Shown in pieces: positions 12,076 through 23,174 of a stretch of 64,000 nucleotides of DNA (within the stretch, counting starts at the first letter, position 1; every line of letters starts with the position of its first letter). Made by a program: the position numbers and the translations under genes. The DNA lies in assembly GCA_946811695.1 (NCBI GenBank), contig OX328123.1, positions 43,829,871 through 43,893,870 on the forward strand, in the 5' to 3' direction. The stretch comes from Gonocerus acuteangulatus. Lineage: Eukaryota > Arthropoda > Insecta > Hemiptera > Coreidae. The notes under the pieces were generated by a model. That model was not told the origin of the DNA. It saw nothing but the letters and a program-made list of their open reading frames with translations, and did no database searches.

Positions 12076-12345
12076 TCCCACAAAAGATTATTACCACTCG
12101 CGATAAAAATGCAGGAATGTCAGATATTGCAGGGAATTTAAGCCAATAGATATCTAGTTAAGAGGCCTTAAAAATATAGGCGGCCATGCCATAATATTCC
12201 ATGTTTTTAAGATTCTTCATGCAACCCTCCCAGCATCCCAAATGTTGCGTTACAGAGACCACAATATTCCAAATAAGACAACGAGAAAAGAGAAGAAGAA
12301 TTGGAAAAAATATATACATACAACCCAAGCAAATTTTCCCTTTTT
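12073..12345 (-). repeat. Interspersed repeat R1, copy 2 (inverted)
   Basis: Reverse complement of 9185-9448 with scattered substitutions and an insertion of about 15 bases around 12175-12195 (GGCGGCCATGCC region). It lies 2.6 kb from copy 1, giving an inverted pair. Past 12345 the sequence continues into poly(T)/poly(A) runs that copy 1 lacks. Confidence 0.75.
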
Positions 12346-12589
12346 TTTTGTTCCTGTCTTAAAAAAAAAAAAAGAATGAAATTTTATATTTCCCTGACTT
12401 TTTTCCATAATTAAATTCCCTGACATTTCCGTCGGTGGGAACCCTGTATATATGACATAAAATTTGTTAGAATATGTGTGTATATACATATTTGTATATT
12501 TGGTTATTTTGATACGGATAACCATGCAGTAAAGTCTTATTTTACACCAATGGCATGTAGTTATATTTCAGAAAATATTTTTTAATGTG

Positions 12590-12862
12590 TTCGAGATGTT
12601 CTTGAGTATATTCTATTGAGATATGGATTACCTTTGGTGAATAAATCTTGTAAGTCATGGTAGATGAGTACATCTTCACGATTCTTGCAGTCTGTCAATA
12701 TGTGTTTTATAGTTAACTGTATGCTACAATCTTCGCATAAGGGCCTTTCCTTTCTCCCCATTAAATAGGAGTGTAAGAAAGGAATTACCAATCCTACACC
12801 TTGCCAAGATAACTTCTTGAAAGGTTTAGCTATTAAGAGGTAATACTACCTTGTAACTTTTT
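12590..12862 (-). pseudogene. LINE reverse transcriptase C-terminal tail
   Basis: On the minus strand a short frame reads PFLHSYLM..., then the zinc-knuckle PLCEDC...TIKHILTDC, then a helix DVLIYHDLQDLF. This is the extreme C-terminus of a jockey/I-like LINE protein and matches the order seen at 846-1130. In this copy the CCHC residues are intact, but the catalytic domains are absent. The upstream part (to 12862) reads as SWQGVG before becoming unrecognisable. No TSD or poly(A) end was located. This is a dead fragment. Confidence 0.75.
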
Positions 12863-13160
12863 TTTTAGGCTAAAATTGTTCCTTAACCAATCAAGAAAGA
12901 TATCCAAGAGTGTTTATGTGAAGAAAAAATTTTTAAATGGGCAAAAAATACGATTTTCTGAGTGTAATCCTGATGCCGAGTGAACGCGGTGCTGATTTGA
13001 AGATAATTTTTTGAGCGAGCTTCGATTGGTCCCTTAAAAATTAAAACCCATTTTTTTATCATTATTACAAGAAAGAATGGAAAAAAATTAAATAGGAAAG
13101 TCATGAACATTTCAGAACATTAAAATTTAAAGTCGCTTTCTCAAAACTATGTTTTTCAAA

Positions 13161-13452
13161 TCGGGCGATACTCAGGCGTCTTGAATTTTTGCCCGATCAA
13201 CTTCAAATTGTAACTGCAGCTTCCTAATGATATTTGCTAGAAAAGCACGTAGGATATTTTTGATTCATTAAATTATAACGATTTTATGGCCGATTTTTGA
13301 CGGATTTTTAAAAAGAAAATGAATAATTGTTAAAAAATTAATATTTCTTAAAAATCCTACGTACTTTACAAGATTTAATATTCTTCTTTCAAAATAATTT
13401 TAGTTTTTCGTTCTAGATTAAAAAACGCCACCTGCAGACTATCGCCCGTGAA
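13161..13452. mobile_element. Candidate MITE with CGGGCGATA termini
   Basis: CGGGCGATACT at about 13163 and AGTCTGCAGG-side complement CTATCGCCCG at about 13440-13450 form short terminal inverted repeats roughly 290 bp apart. The interior is AT-rich and non-coding, with locally mirrored ATCCTACGTA/TACGTAGGAT-like segments (AAAAGCACGTAGGAT near 13243 and AAAATCCTACGTACTTT near 13354). No second copy is visible in the window, so this rests on the termini and internal symmetry. Confidence 0.4.
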
Positions 13453-14857
13453 AAAGAGGGGCCATTTTCATTCTCGAAGAATTGAAACTTATTTTTTTTT
13501 GGATACTCTAACATCCCATTTAAAACGTTTGACAGAAAGAATTGAAAAATATTCAGTTATTTGTTCTTTATAAATTCAAGAAAATGAATTGATCGCTCAA
13601 GGCAGTATTAGCCCTTAAAACCTAAACAATTAAGGTATTAAAACCGACCCAATGATATGTTTACACCCTCCCAAAAAGACAAAAAACAAAAAAACAAAGA
13701 CAAATGAAATTTAATTGGTTATATAGGTAGTGGGATATAGAGCACACAGGACGTTTAGAGAAAATATGTTGAAGAGGGACTTAGCCGAAGTAAAGGAAGT
13801 CAGAGGGGACTTGAGCTTAGGGCAAACTTCCGGGAAGTGGTGTTCCGTGTGAATCCTCTTTCCCTACTTCTTAGGCATTTAAACAATTTAATATGTTTAC
13901 AATTTGTAGAAAGCATGAAGGAGTATAATGAACTCATTTTACCTAAAAAAAACAACAACAGGAAGAATGTCAAAACAATTATAACCAATATTATTACTCG
14001 CATGCTTCAAAATATGTATATTCAGGACTAGTATTTTTTAGGTAATTATATCATTCCAAAAGGCAGTTCGTTGTATTATTCTGACGGAAAATTAGAATTA
14101 GTCATTAATTTGTGCTGCAGCTGAATAACGTCTTAAGAATTCCAATTAATAAATATCACCTCATTATTTTTATTTTAATAGCCCTGTCAACAGAAGACAG
14201 TTCAACGAATGCCAAATACGATTTCTGTCATTTATAGGAACGTTCTTTGTCCTAGGGGAAAACTGAACTGAACAAGTTTCGACGTTTCACTTGAGTTTGT
14301 TCTTGTAAAAACTATTGTTTAATTCGCAGAACCCTGACTTAAATATCATTACTTAGATCCTTATATGACAATAACATTTTCTAGCTGATGATAAATCTGC
14401 CGCTATGCCGTCAGCGCAATTGGCAAGGCACCCGCGTGTCAAAGGGTAAAATCTAGAGCAAAACCTCAGTAGGGTAACTTAATTTTTCTATAAAATAAAG
14501 ATTAATAATAAAATAATAAAATTATGATGTGGTTTCTCATGAAAGTTGTAAATGATAGAGATGCAGTTACAAAGTGTGCCAATGAATTAGTAATTTCGAG
14601 TCGGCTGTCAAAGTTGAAATGTGTACAGAATGAATCTCTCCGCTGAAATTCTGCAAACATATCAAACCCTTGTTGATAACTCTGCCTTGTTATCAGATTC
14701 AAAGAATATTGCTCATTTATGAAGTATTTTCATAAAATAATGTCTTTGAAATCAGTTTCCTTGGTTACCGCATTTTTGGAGATATATTCTATTTTATTTC
14801 TGTCAAAGATCTGCTAGCCGAAACCAGAAGTTTTCATTTTTTGTTTTTGTATTTTCC
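13453..14857. other. Unassigned AT-rich sequence
   Basis: No gene recognised. Opposed short frames at 13800-14031 and 14502-14702 have no motifs. A segment near 14400-14470 is slightly GC-richer and could be an eroded SINE head, but it is too weak to call. Confidence 0.45.
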
Positions 14858-15360
14858 AGGCTACCTGGCCTCCCCCCCCCTTCTTAATTTTGATTTAATT
14901 GGTATAAAATGTGGCATAAAAACCACAAAAATAAATTGAATAAGATCATTTATTTCAGAAAAAATAATAATAGGTTGTTAGTATTTCATGCACCCCAAAT
15001 ATCCCGGTCATAGGCGGCTCTAGACAAACATTTCTGGGGGGATAGACAACAATTTCTGGGGGGGGGGCTAATTTAGTATGAGCTTACCGCCGTTTCTGGG
15101 AGTGTAGAATCAAATGTTTGTAACCAGGCACCGGGAAAACATTAAGAAAGTATTTTATAAACTAAGAACATACATTGATTAGAACTTATTACTATTAATT
15201 TGCCAAAACAATTTATTTGTCTAACTTAATTGAAAAAGATTGTGAATTTTCATTCATGGGGGGGCTAAGCCCCCCAAGCCCATCCCTTTAGCCGCCACTG
15301 ATCCTGGTGCTCCCAGTCCTCCCGAATTTTTTCCTGAATACATCCCTGCCTATGAGCATC
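14858..15360 (-). mobile_element. GGGCGTA-type MITE, interrupted by another MITE
   Basis: Parts left and right of an inner insertion match the elements at 18219-18470 and 29597-29836: a block with GGTATAAAATGTGGCATAAAAA, AATAAATTGAATAAGATCAT and a CCTCCCGAATTTTTTCCTGAA end. G-rich or C-rich runs close to the ends are characteristic of this family. The segment 15009-15301 is absent from the other copies and is an independent insertion. Non-coding. Confidence 0.6.
15009..15301. mobile_element. GGCGGCT-type MITE nested in the preceding MITE
   Basis: The termini TAGGCGGCTCTAG (15010-15022) and, on the opposite strand, AGTGGCGGCTAAAG (15286-15299) form an inverted pair. Just inside each end lies a run of G (TTTCTGGGGGG on the left, GGGGGGCTAAGCCCCCC on the right, the latter a perfect hairpin at 15260-15276). 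Non-coding. It sits inside a recognisable different element, so its insertion is the later event. Confidence 0.55.
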
Positions 15361-15559
15361 GGAGTTGAGTCTGTGGTGTAGTGTTTAATGCTTCATAGCT
15401 GTTTATTAATTTTTTTAATATTTGATTGCACTTATTTTGTGTTTGTTCCATTCTGGATTGTTAGAACTATTTTCCTTCGAACTAAATCCACGATTAGAAC
15501 TGGCTAAAATTGCAAAACATGAGTCTACAACTTAGATCTAATCATGAAATGCAAGTGAT

Positions 15560-15965
15560 TATAAGTTGTAGAGGACTAACCTGTGTAAAGCGTTCCAGCA
15601 CTGGGTAGACGTAGAGGTAAAAAGGTATATAGGACGACACGGAGTGAGAAAAAGACCGAGAGGTAGATAGAGTGAGTGAGAGATGTGAATGGACTGTTAG
15701 ACTGACAGCACAAGACTGGCTACCTGCAGAACACCTGCTCCCCACCACCACGTGGAGTTGCTCTGACCTATCACCTCCTGCCCCCCACCCTGAGGTCGCC
15801 GTGTTATCGGTAGCCTCCGAGGCCTTCTTATCTCCCCGCGCTCCAACATGGCCATGGATATTCTATAGAGAGCGCGTCACTGCCAGCTCGGCTCTTGGCT
15901 ACGCTCGACAGGCATCATTTCATATTATGGATTTGGTAACAACAACGTTCCTTTGACGTTTCACG
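15560..15965. other. GC-richer island, possible exon or regulatory DNA (unassigned)
   Basis: This 400-bp patch is markedly richer in G+C than its surroundings and has open frames on both strands (94 codons plus, 69 codons minus), but neither frame resembles a family I know. It includes a GAGTGAGTGAGAGATG stretch, several CTCC-rich segments and ATGGCCATGG. It could be a 5' UTR/first exon of a host gene or an unfamiliar transposon piece. The sequence alone does not decide. Confidence 0.3.
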
Positions 15966-16190
15966 AATTAGAGCACTAGTAACAAACGCCATCACATTCT
16001 GCCACCTTTGTCAGGTAATGTAAAATCATTCAAACCCGCACATGTTCTTACAACGATGCCAATCAGCAAAACGGACGTCCATGCAACTGTGCATAACTGG
16101 AAACTACACTAATTAAACATAAGAACATTTGCTCAAAATACTGATGGGAGAGGGAAGATCTTATACGAATTAATTCGGTGTAACGAAAAA
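15966..16190. other. Unassigned sequence
   Basis: No gene or repeat recognised between the GC-richer island and the H4 terminus. Confidence 0.45.
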
Positions 16191-16685
16191 TAAAAGTCCT
16201 TTTCGCAGGAGCTTTTTTATACAATTCTTGTGCCCAGTATCATTTGGAAGGCCTGGAGTTAATTTTGTGGCAAAATGAAAGCACTCCAATGAAATACTGA
16301 CAAAATGTTAATTTAAGGCGTCACTAACTTAGATAAGCGGAAATTGCTCTCTCGGCCTCTTAGACTTTCGAAAAGTTCTAAACCTCAAACAATCAACAAT
16401 TGTTTCTCATTTTAAATAAATTATTTTACTGTAAAATTATTATTACTATTAAAATTAATTAAGAAAACAACAAACAATATAAAATGGGAAAATTAAACAC
16501 AAAAAACGCAAGCATTACGACTATTAGATTTTTTCCGAATTCCGCTCCAAAAATCATATTCCAAAAATTCAACTAACGGATCCTACCGATTAACAAACAT
16601 GCCTTAAATTAGACGAACGATCTGTGTACTAAATTTCATCAAAATTGGGCCATTTCTGAGTCTGTGAAAGAGCAATGAGACAAAT

Positions 16686-16743
<58 letters not shown>

Positions 16744-16800
16744 TTCTGAACTTTTCTATTCGGCACTCCTGATAGAATATTGCATAATTCCCTGAATATT
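16191..16800 (-). mobile_element. H-family element, copy H4 (partial)
   Basis: The left boundary TAAAAGTCCTTTTCGCAGGA corresponds to the terminal segment of H2. Downstream, the CGCAAGCATTACGA, GATTAACAAACATGCCTTAAA and AAATTTCATCAAAATTGGGCC blocks follow H2 in order, then a microsatellite at the conserved position (TA then TG), then CGGCACTCCTGATAG. The left-type hairpin end of this copy is missing. Instead a forward H-type end begins immediately at 16800. Confidence 0.6.
16686..16741. repeat. (TA)n-(TG)n microsatellite in H4
   Basis: About 7 TA and 20 TG units at the position where H1 and H2 carry pure (TA)n. Confidence 0.95.
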
Positions 16801-17390
16801 TTAGCGCGTTTCGTTCCTTCCCATAGCGTGGAAAACCCGCCTATGGGTTCGAACCGATGATGCCAAGAAATGTTGACATTGCATTAACGAGACTACAAAA
16901 GCCGCAAAAAACCGGTATCCAAATGTGTTTCCGTGGTGTGTATAACATATAAATTCAATTCAAAGTTTCAACGAGCTCGTTAAGCAGAAAAATCCTATCG
17001 TCTGGTGTTCCCTGCAGCTAAACGAGGTATAAAATATACTAAACGACCATGTATTGTAAAACTTGGTCCATCAAAATCGTTTTAATAATTCAGTAAGCTG
17101 TTGAAATAACACACCCATGCCATATATTCGCTTATATGATAAGAAATGGTATACAATACTGCCTTGAAAGTGGTTTCATTTGATTTCCCACGCCAAAATT
17201 TATATGATAATTATTGCTTAAAATGCCGAAAACCGCTATTTTATTTAAAACATCACACTGAAAAATTTCATTAAAATCGGACAATTTTGTAGACGATCGA
17301 GAGTCTACACACAAATATATGCAGATGGACTCTTTCTCTAATTTTTTATCTCTCTTTCACAAACTCACATGAGTGTCAACCGGTCGACGC
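16800..17390 (+). mobile_element. H-family element, copy H5 (left part)
   Basis: This begins TTTTAGCGCG followed by a CCCATAG/CTATGGG-type hairpin and AACCCGCCTATGG, matching the H1 left end. An AACGAGCTCGTTAA motif and an AAAATTTCATTAAAATCGG block appear later in the order seen in the family. The right end is not evident. A TGATGCAGTTCCTACGAG motif at about 18475-18492 might be its far terminus, separated by microsatellites and a MITE. Confidence 0.5.
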
Positions 17391-17535
17391 CATACTTAGT
17401 GTTTCCATCCCATAAGTAGAGATGAAACACGCAAAAAGAAAAAGCACATACCTCTGAGATATGAATATCTGGCTCAATAATTCCCATCATCATTGAAATG
17501 CAATGTTGTCTAGATAATCTAAGAGTGCATCTGAG

Positions 17536-17596
<61 letters not shown>
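17536..17596. repeat. (TA)n microsatellite
   Basis: About 30 TA units. Confidence 0.95.
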
Positions 17597-17599
<3 letters not shown>

Positions 17600-18160
17600 A
17601 TTCAGTTTGTGCTAAATTCCAAGAGAATATTAACTGAACTTTAAAAATGCATCATTGTAACTGAATAGGTTGTCTCGTTGCTCTTGACATTTGAGGCTAT
17701 GGTTTTATTACTTCAGCGGTAAAACTTCCCTTAAAGGCAGTACTGCATAAATGTGAAGTCCAGATACCTGAGGGAAAAAAGGTCATATCTCCGTCAGACA
17801 GGACTCACCGCGAAAATATAAATTATCTTGATGGTCTGTCATATTTGTTGTTAAATTACATTTTAAACAAAATACACTATGTAATATTCAACAATATCAT
17901 AAATACACTATATATATTTTATGTTGAGCTTCCCAACTCAGCGATTAGCTCATGATAAAAATAAAAACGTTCCCTGCCAATACAAGAAAAAAACGCCAAT
18001 AAAAAAACAAAGACAAGTACAAAATGGCAATAATTAGTTCATCCGAAAAAAATGTATTTATTCAGGCTGTGAAAGAAATGTTGTTGTTTGGGCTTAAGGC
18101 GTGTCAACATTGATGTCATTAGCGCCAGTCAAAGAATTGTTAAAATATTACTTCATCGAT

Positions 18161-18162
<2 letters not shown>
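17597..18162. other. Unassigned AT-rich sequence
   Basis: No feature recognised. It may be the interior of H5. Confidence 0.4.

Positions 18163-18218
<56 letters not shown>
18163..18218. repeat. (TA)n microsatellite abutting a MITE
   Basis: About 28 TA units directly joined to the GGGCGTA-type MITE at 18219. Confidence 0.95.
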
Positions 18219-18220
<2 letters not shown>

Positions 18221-18470
18221 AGGGCTGCTGCCCCTCCCCCGAAATTTTCATTTGATGGTAAAAATGTGTCATAAAAACCTTAAAAATAAATTAAATAAGA
18301 TCGCTTAGTTAATAAAAAATTGTTTATTTTAGGCGAAGTAGTCTTTTAGATACTTAAAACTATTTGAAATTCTAAAATTTTCGGGGCATATTCCATGCCC
18401 CGAAAATGGTCTCAGGCCCCCCAAAATTTTCCCAGCCCCTCCCGAAATTATTTCCTATATACGCCCATGT
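18219..18470 (-). mobile_element. GGGCGTA-type MITE
   Basis: The ends are AGGAGGGCTGCTGCCCCTCC on the left and CCTATATACGCCCATG on the right. The body shares AAAATGTGTCATAAAAACC and AAATTAAATAAGATCGCTTA with 14.9 kb and 29.7 kb. An internal perfect stem TTTTCGGGGCAT / ATGCCCCGAAAA lies at 18379-18409. It is non-coding. Elements beginning GGGCGTA with G-runs inside the ends are common in insects, but I cannot name the family from sequence alone. Confidence 0.65.
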
Positions 18471-19300
18471 AAAATGATGCAGTTCCTACGAGTTTGAATA
18501 TTTTAAAAATATAAACTAGATTACAGATTATTTTTTTATTGATGAACGTGTTAGATGATTAAGTCCTGGGTTTCTCGTTCTAGATAGAAAATAAAGATTG
18601 GCCAATCCTAGTTTTTATACGCGTGCTCACAACTTAATGTGGATATTTGCGGCTTAGAAACAAATGTCCTTAAACACTGAGAAAACCACTGACCAACTGA
18701 AGACCTCTGACCCCTTGCCTCTCTCTCTCCCCCTTAGAACCACCCACGCCTTCCACTTAGCCATTCCCTTTCAAGGACGTGTTCAGCATTAGGCTTGCTG
18801 AACTTGTTTGCAGCGATGACTGCATGAATTATCTTGAAAATATCTTCCAAGTAGGTGAAACTCCGGCGTCAAAGCAATTATCACTAATGCCCACATCAAT
18901 CCTACGGACGTAAATCATTAGTGTTGAGCTTCGAATGTATTAGCGCCCTCAGTATTTCCTTTGCCACTGCAGTGTTTCTAGACACATTAACTTGTACACA
19001 AGACAAACGGATTACATCTCATTAAAATATAAAATCTGACCTAATGATATAATCTGATATGCTGAAAATGGAGAATTTAACTTTATTTTCTAATATTCAA
19101 TGTTTTGTTCAAGAACAACAGTTCTAAAGGCTTCTCAAAATTTTTTTGAAAATGTCTATCGGATGAATGTTCCACTAGACTAAGTGGCTTTGGTGGATAT
19201 TTCTAAAGTTGCATTTTTTTTTTTTTTTTTATAAGTTCCAGTAACAATTCGGTAGTGCTTTCCTTGCTATTTGACTATTTCAGGGTAAATTATTATGTTA
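18471..19300. other. Unassigned sequence, partly C/T-rich
   Basis: The start contains an H-family-like terminal motif (TGATGCAGTTCCTACGAG). Around 18700-18800 the sequence is pyrimidine-rich (CTCTCTCTCCCCC). No coding region recognised. Confidence 0.4.
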
Positions 19301-19315
19301 TTATTGTTCACTATT

Positions 19316-19360
<45 letters not shown>

Positions 19361-19412
19361 TAAAGTGATGAATTTCCCTTGTCGTGGTCTCACTGATGTA
19401 TAAATAAAAAAA
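19301..19412 (+). repeat. Retroposon 3' tail with long poly(T) interruption
   Basis: ATTATTGTTCACTATTG, a run of about 40 T, then AAAGTGATGAATTTCCCTTG, TCGTGGTCTCACTG and an AAATAA-repeat tail. The same sequence without the long T-run forms the 92-bp insertion at 21362-21453, which has a clear TSD. This is therefore the 3' end of a retroposed element (SINE, or the extreme 3' end of a LINE) ending in (AAATAA)n. Confidence 0.55.
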
Positions 19413-20455
19413 TAAATAAATATTTCACAGAAAGATGTATACAGCACACACTTAATTTTCATCTTGTTATTTTTTTGGAATGGTTATTTCATCAATCTGA
19501 TATTTGATATAAGCTTCTTTCGGTTAATGCTCGAGTGTTTTTTTACGGGAGTAGCTTGCCATTGAGGCTTGCTCCATCTCAATTTTACCCATTTTTGCGG
19601 TAAAATATTCAGAAATAATTCGGTTCAACTTCGAAAATGAAAATAACAAGAATTTATGTTTGCGTAGATGAAAAAATGACCGCCACAAGTATTTTTTAAT
19701 ATACAAAAAATAACGCTTTTGTATACTTGTTTTGCTCATAACTCCAGAAGGATCCACGCTACATATTTTTCCAAGTCGTCTAAAGATTTGTAATAACATT
19801 TCCGATGACATCCTACTATTTTAAAATGTTAAAATTTTGCCGCTGCTTTGTAATACAGCAGTAAGTATAAAAATAGATAAACAACATTTTTGATATCTTT
19901 TTTTTTGGGGGTGCTTCAAATGTATTTAGGACTTTCATATTCCAGGAGAATAACTACGATTATGTAGTTGAACCACCTACCAATTTTCCTTTAAGTCGGT
20001 ATGACAGTTTTGGTATACAAATTTTGTGATTAAGGGTTAAGCGAACAAATTAACGTTATTCCAATTGTTGCAAAATTCAAACAACATTTTTTACATATTT
20101 AAAAAAAAAAAATGGTTGTTCAAGCTTTCACAAAGATTTTACAGATTGAAAATCGGACAATTAGGACGGTTTCAGGTTTTTCTTAAAGGTATTAACAACA
20201 GGATCTTTTGAAGAGAATTGAATAACTAAAAGGTCCTATTTAGTGTCTTCTTGAGCAATTTCCAATTTTTCGTCTGAATTTTGCAACGATTTGAATGTCT
20301 GAACTTCTCAATGTCTGGAAAACATTTAAATCACTAAAGTGATGCAGTTCATTCGCGTAGGACCCAACTTATTCCAAACACTGACATAAACGTTCGAAGA
20401 GAGTATATCTTAAATTTGATCTGATTTTACACAAGCACAATTTCTATTAATATAA
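19413..20455. other. Unassigned AT-rich sequence
   Basis: No gene recognised. A GATGCAGTTCATTCGCGTAG motif at 20341-20360 weakly resembles H-family ends. The frame at 19524-19811 on the minus strand has no known domain. Confidence 0.4.
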
Positions 20456-20477
20456 TCTATATATATAAAAATCACGT

Positions 20478-20518
20478 GTCTGTTTTTCTGTTTTTCTGTT
20501 TTTCTGTTTTTCTGTTTG
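20478..20518. repeat. (CTGTTTTT)n array near Helitron 5' end
   Basis: Four full CTGTTTTT octamers and a partial one. The second Helitron copy has only two full units at 48980-49003, so the number varies between copies. Confidence 0.9.
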
Positions 20519-20529
20519 TTTGTTCCTTA

Positions 20530-21240
20530 TACAAATCCACATCGTTTGACTGATATTGATCAAACTTCGCACATAGATACGTCTTGATCCGGGAAATCTC
20601 GTAGTCTAGCTCAAAATCTTCTAGGATTCATAGTTTGGAAGTAACGAGTTCGAAACTGTCATATACAGAAGAGTTTATAGTCAGAAATCGGCATTTTCTT
20701 TCCAGTGTTGCCCCTCCTTCTAAGAAGAAGTGCAATACAAAACCTTTGTTTGTTTATCTAAATAGTAGGTTTATATTCTCAGAGTTTGGACAAATATCAT
20801 ATAAGATATCATATAATAAATTATCATATTTTTTAAGATTAATTTTCTTAATATCAGATCAGTTTTCTTCATATTAAATCAATTTTGATTTGATTGCCTA
20901 GGGCAACACTGCTCTAACCTGAATATAGACTAATATCGTATAAATAAGTATATCATAAAAATGTTCTGTGTTTATCTAATCATAATTTGGACTAATATAA
21001 TATAATTAAGTGTTCATGTTTCTATTCAGAACTTTAATAATTTCAATACTTTTGTTGAGAGAGTTTTTTTATCTCTTTAGTAAAGGAAGGTTGCAATGTC
21101 GGTTATAGTATTCGGTATCTCTCACTCGCTTTTCTGTTTAATGAATAAATGAATATGTACTGGTATTTGATGGAGAGGGTTTTAGTATGTGGAAAAACAC
21201 TTAACTTTTTTATTGAAACTGATGAAGTGTGTAAATAACA
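20530..21240 (+). other. Helitron 1 5' non-coding body
   Basis: Aligns with 49010-49890 of copy 2. Shared blocks include CATCTTGATCCGGGAAATCTC-like and GCCTAGGGCAACACTG. The open frame at 20635-20877 is not preserved in copy 2 and is unlikely to be a gene. Confidence 0.6.
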
Positions 21241-21249
21241 ATAAAAACA

Positions 21250-21949
21250 AGGCTAAAAGTATTTTGGAATTGTTTACACTGATGTGGACCTTTTTTTAAC
21301 TATGAGTCTCAAAGGTGAAAAATATTTTGTTTCATTTATAGATGATTATAGTAAGATTGCTCTCATGTTAATTTCTTCATAATTGTTCAGTATTGTTTAT
21401 TATTATTAAGTGTTTAGTGATGAATTCCCTTTGTCGCGGTCTCACTCAAATAAATAGTAAGATTGCTAGGATTTAAACTATTAAACCTAAAACAGAAGTT
21501 TTTCATTCCTTTGTTCAATAAGTAAATGAGGTTGAAAACTTAGGAAATAAGAGAATTGGTATTGTGAGATATGACATTGGTAAGGAATATTTAAATAGTA
21601 AGAATTATGACTACCAAAAAAAAAAAAGGGTATCATAATTAATCCCTGTCCCTCATATGTTCATGAATTAAATGGTGTGATTTACTAGAACAATTATGAA
21701 TGTATCTCATTGTTTACTGGCAGAAGCTATTGTAGAAAAAAATGTTGGCCAGAAATGGTCTGTGTAGCAACTTATTTGAAAAATCTCTCTTTAGCTAACA
21801 CCATTGACAATAAAATACCCTATGAAAACTGTTTTGGAAAGAAACCAGATGTTTCTAACTTTAATTTATATGGTAGTAAAAATTTTGTTAGGAAACCAGA
21901 ACAAATAATAACTTCTAAATGGGATTTTGTAAAGGACTTAAATTTATGA
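21250..21949 (+). pseudogene. Copia-type integrase fragment (cargo of Helitron 1)
   Basis: Translation in several frames gives the Copia integrase core in order: a TDV...SLKGEKYFVSFIDDYSK stretch (about 21277-21360), KPKTEVFHSF, the RYDIGKEYLN region holding the second catalytic Asp, a YVHELNGV segment with the catalytic Glu, and YLKNLSLANT...KIPYENCFGKKPDVS ending near 21949. At least two stops or frameshifts and a 92-bp insertion disrupt it. Relative to copy 2, everything from the KWD motif through RT and RNase H is deleted, so the integrase runs straight into trailing sequence. No LTRs are visible. It lies wholly inside the Helitron and is best read as captured or trapped sequence. Confidence 0.8.
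21362..21453 (+). mobile_element. 92-bp retroposon insertion with 14-bp TSD
   Basis: ATAGTAAGATTGCT occurs at 21348-21361 and again at 21454-21467, flanking 92 bases that copy 2 of the Helitron lacks. The insert ends in AAATAA and shares GTGATGAATT...GGTCTCACT with 19.3-19.4 kb. This is a severely 5'-truncated retroposon that entered after the two Helitron copies separated. Confidence 0.88.
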
Positions 21950-22440
21950 ACTTTAAATTAATTCTCTCACATACATATGCAAATATTATTAAAATATTAT
22001 ATTAAATGTTGTTATATTTAACTTATTTTTTTATTCGCATATAGATAGATGTACATAATAAATTACATAAATGTTTATAATCATACAAATGAATGTATAT
22101 AAATGAATTAATTTTCACCACGTTTTGAAACATCATTTTATTGTTACAAGAGCTGTATGGTTTAGCAACCCTATTAATTTGGGCAGCCTCACTTTAATTT
22201 TTTTTTAATAAAGTTATTCTTAATGCATGCTATTTTTTTTTGCAGATAAATTAATGTATTAAAATATTATTTTTATAAGAAGAGGAAGTCACGTGAATTG
22301 TGGTGTTCTAATAAATGAATAAGTAATTAAATTTTCCATGCAATTTTTTATTAATTTAATATCCATAATAATTTAATCATTATATTCTGACATATGCTTT
22401 CTTTTGTCTGAGATAGTTATATCCTCTGACTGTCAACATT
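21950..22440 (+). other. Helitron 1 middle non-coding body
   Basis: Aligns with 51020-51537 of copy 2. AT-rich, with no coding potential seen. Confidence 0.6.
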
Positions 22441-22442
22441 TA

Positions 22443-23174
22443 GTCGGAGAGCTGGTAACGCACATTTCATGAAGTGTTTTATGCACCTTGGAATTTTGGT
22501 GTATTGCATGTCGTGGATAGGTAAGGCGTATAAGTGTAGCCTGGACATACCTTGGAACACCAGGTACTGCACATAGGGGAAAGGTGTTAAAAAAATATGT
22601 CACTAAAATGGTATTTTATTCAGAAGTCAACAATCTTTAATGTATAATTAAGGCAAGTTGCTTTATTTCTAGAACAGCCACAACTGTCCTGTCCAGATGA
22701 TTGGTGCTCTCACTCACTCTTACGGTTACACACAGTGTATTGCAGTCTATCATCGGCTGAATTTATTTTCATGTTTGCTGATTACTAAACCTCACAAAAA
22801 GTGTCTGCCCTTTTGTAATTATTTTCAATTATGGTGTTTAAATAGCAGTGTGAAGAAGAGACTTCATTTAATATTACAAAAAACCCACTTCGGTTTTTTT
22901 TTTTTTTTGTTTTTATATGTATCCCACTTAAAAGTGTCTGCCTTATATATTATTCATTATAGAATTGCCTTAATTTTACATTGAACACTTATGGCTTCTG
23001 AATAAAACACTATTTTTGGCCCATAGTTTGTTACTGATTACCATGCGCAGTACCTGGTGTTTCAAGGTATGTCCAGCAACCATATACTTAACTTTTTATC
23101 TACACTAGAGACCCACTATACAACAATTTCAAGGCACATAAAACACTTGAAAAGTGTGTTACCAGCTCTTGGAC
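22443..23174 (+). mobile_element. Long-TIR MITE (family M), copy 1, TA target
   Basis: The left terminus GTCGGAGAGCTGGTAACGCA and the complement of the right terminus GTCCAAGAGCTGGTAACACA begin terminal inverted repeats that stay alignable for about 140 bases (through GGACATACCTTGGAACACCA and GCACATAGGGG). The element is bounded by TA on both sides (22441-22442 and 23175-23176), indicating a TA TSD as in Tc1/mariner-type transposition. The interior has no conserved protein: frames starting MIGALTHSYG recur in all copies only because the DNA is homologous. Other copies: 51540-52230, the split copy 48358-53591, and a truncated one at 63075-63624. It sits inside Helitron 1. Confidence 0.82.

Noticed and set aside
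22697..22984. Similar short proteins starting MIGALTHSYG at 22697, 51763 and, reversed, 63058
   Set aside because: All lie at the same place in family-M MITE copies. Similarity is explained by DNA homology, and frames are broken differently in each copy.
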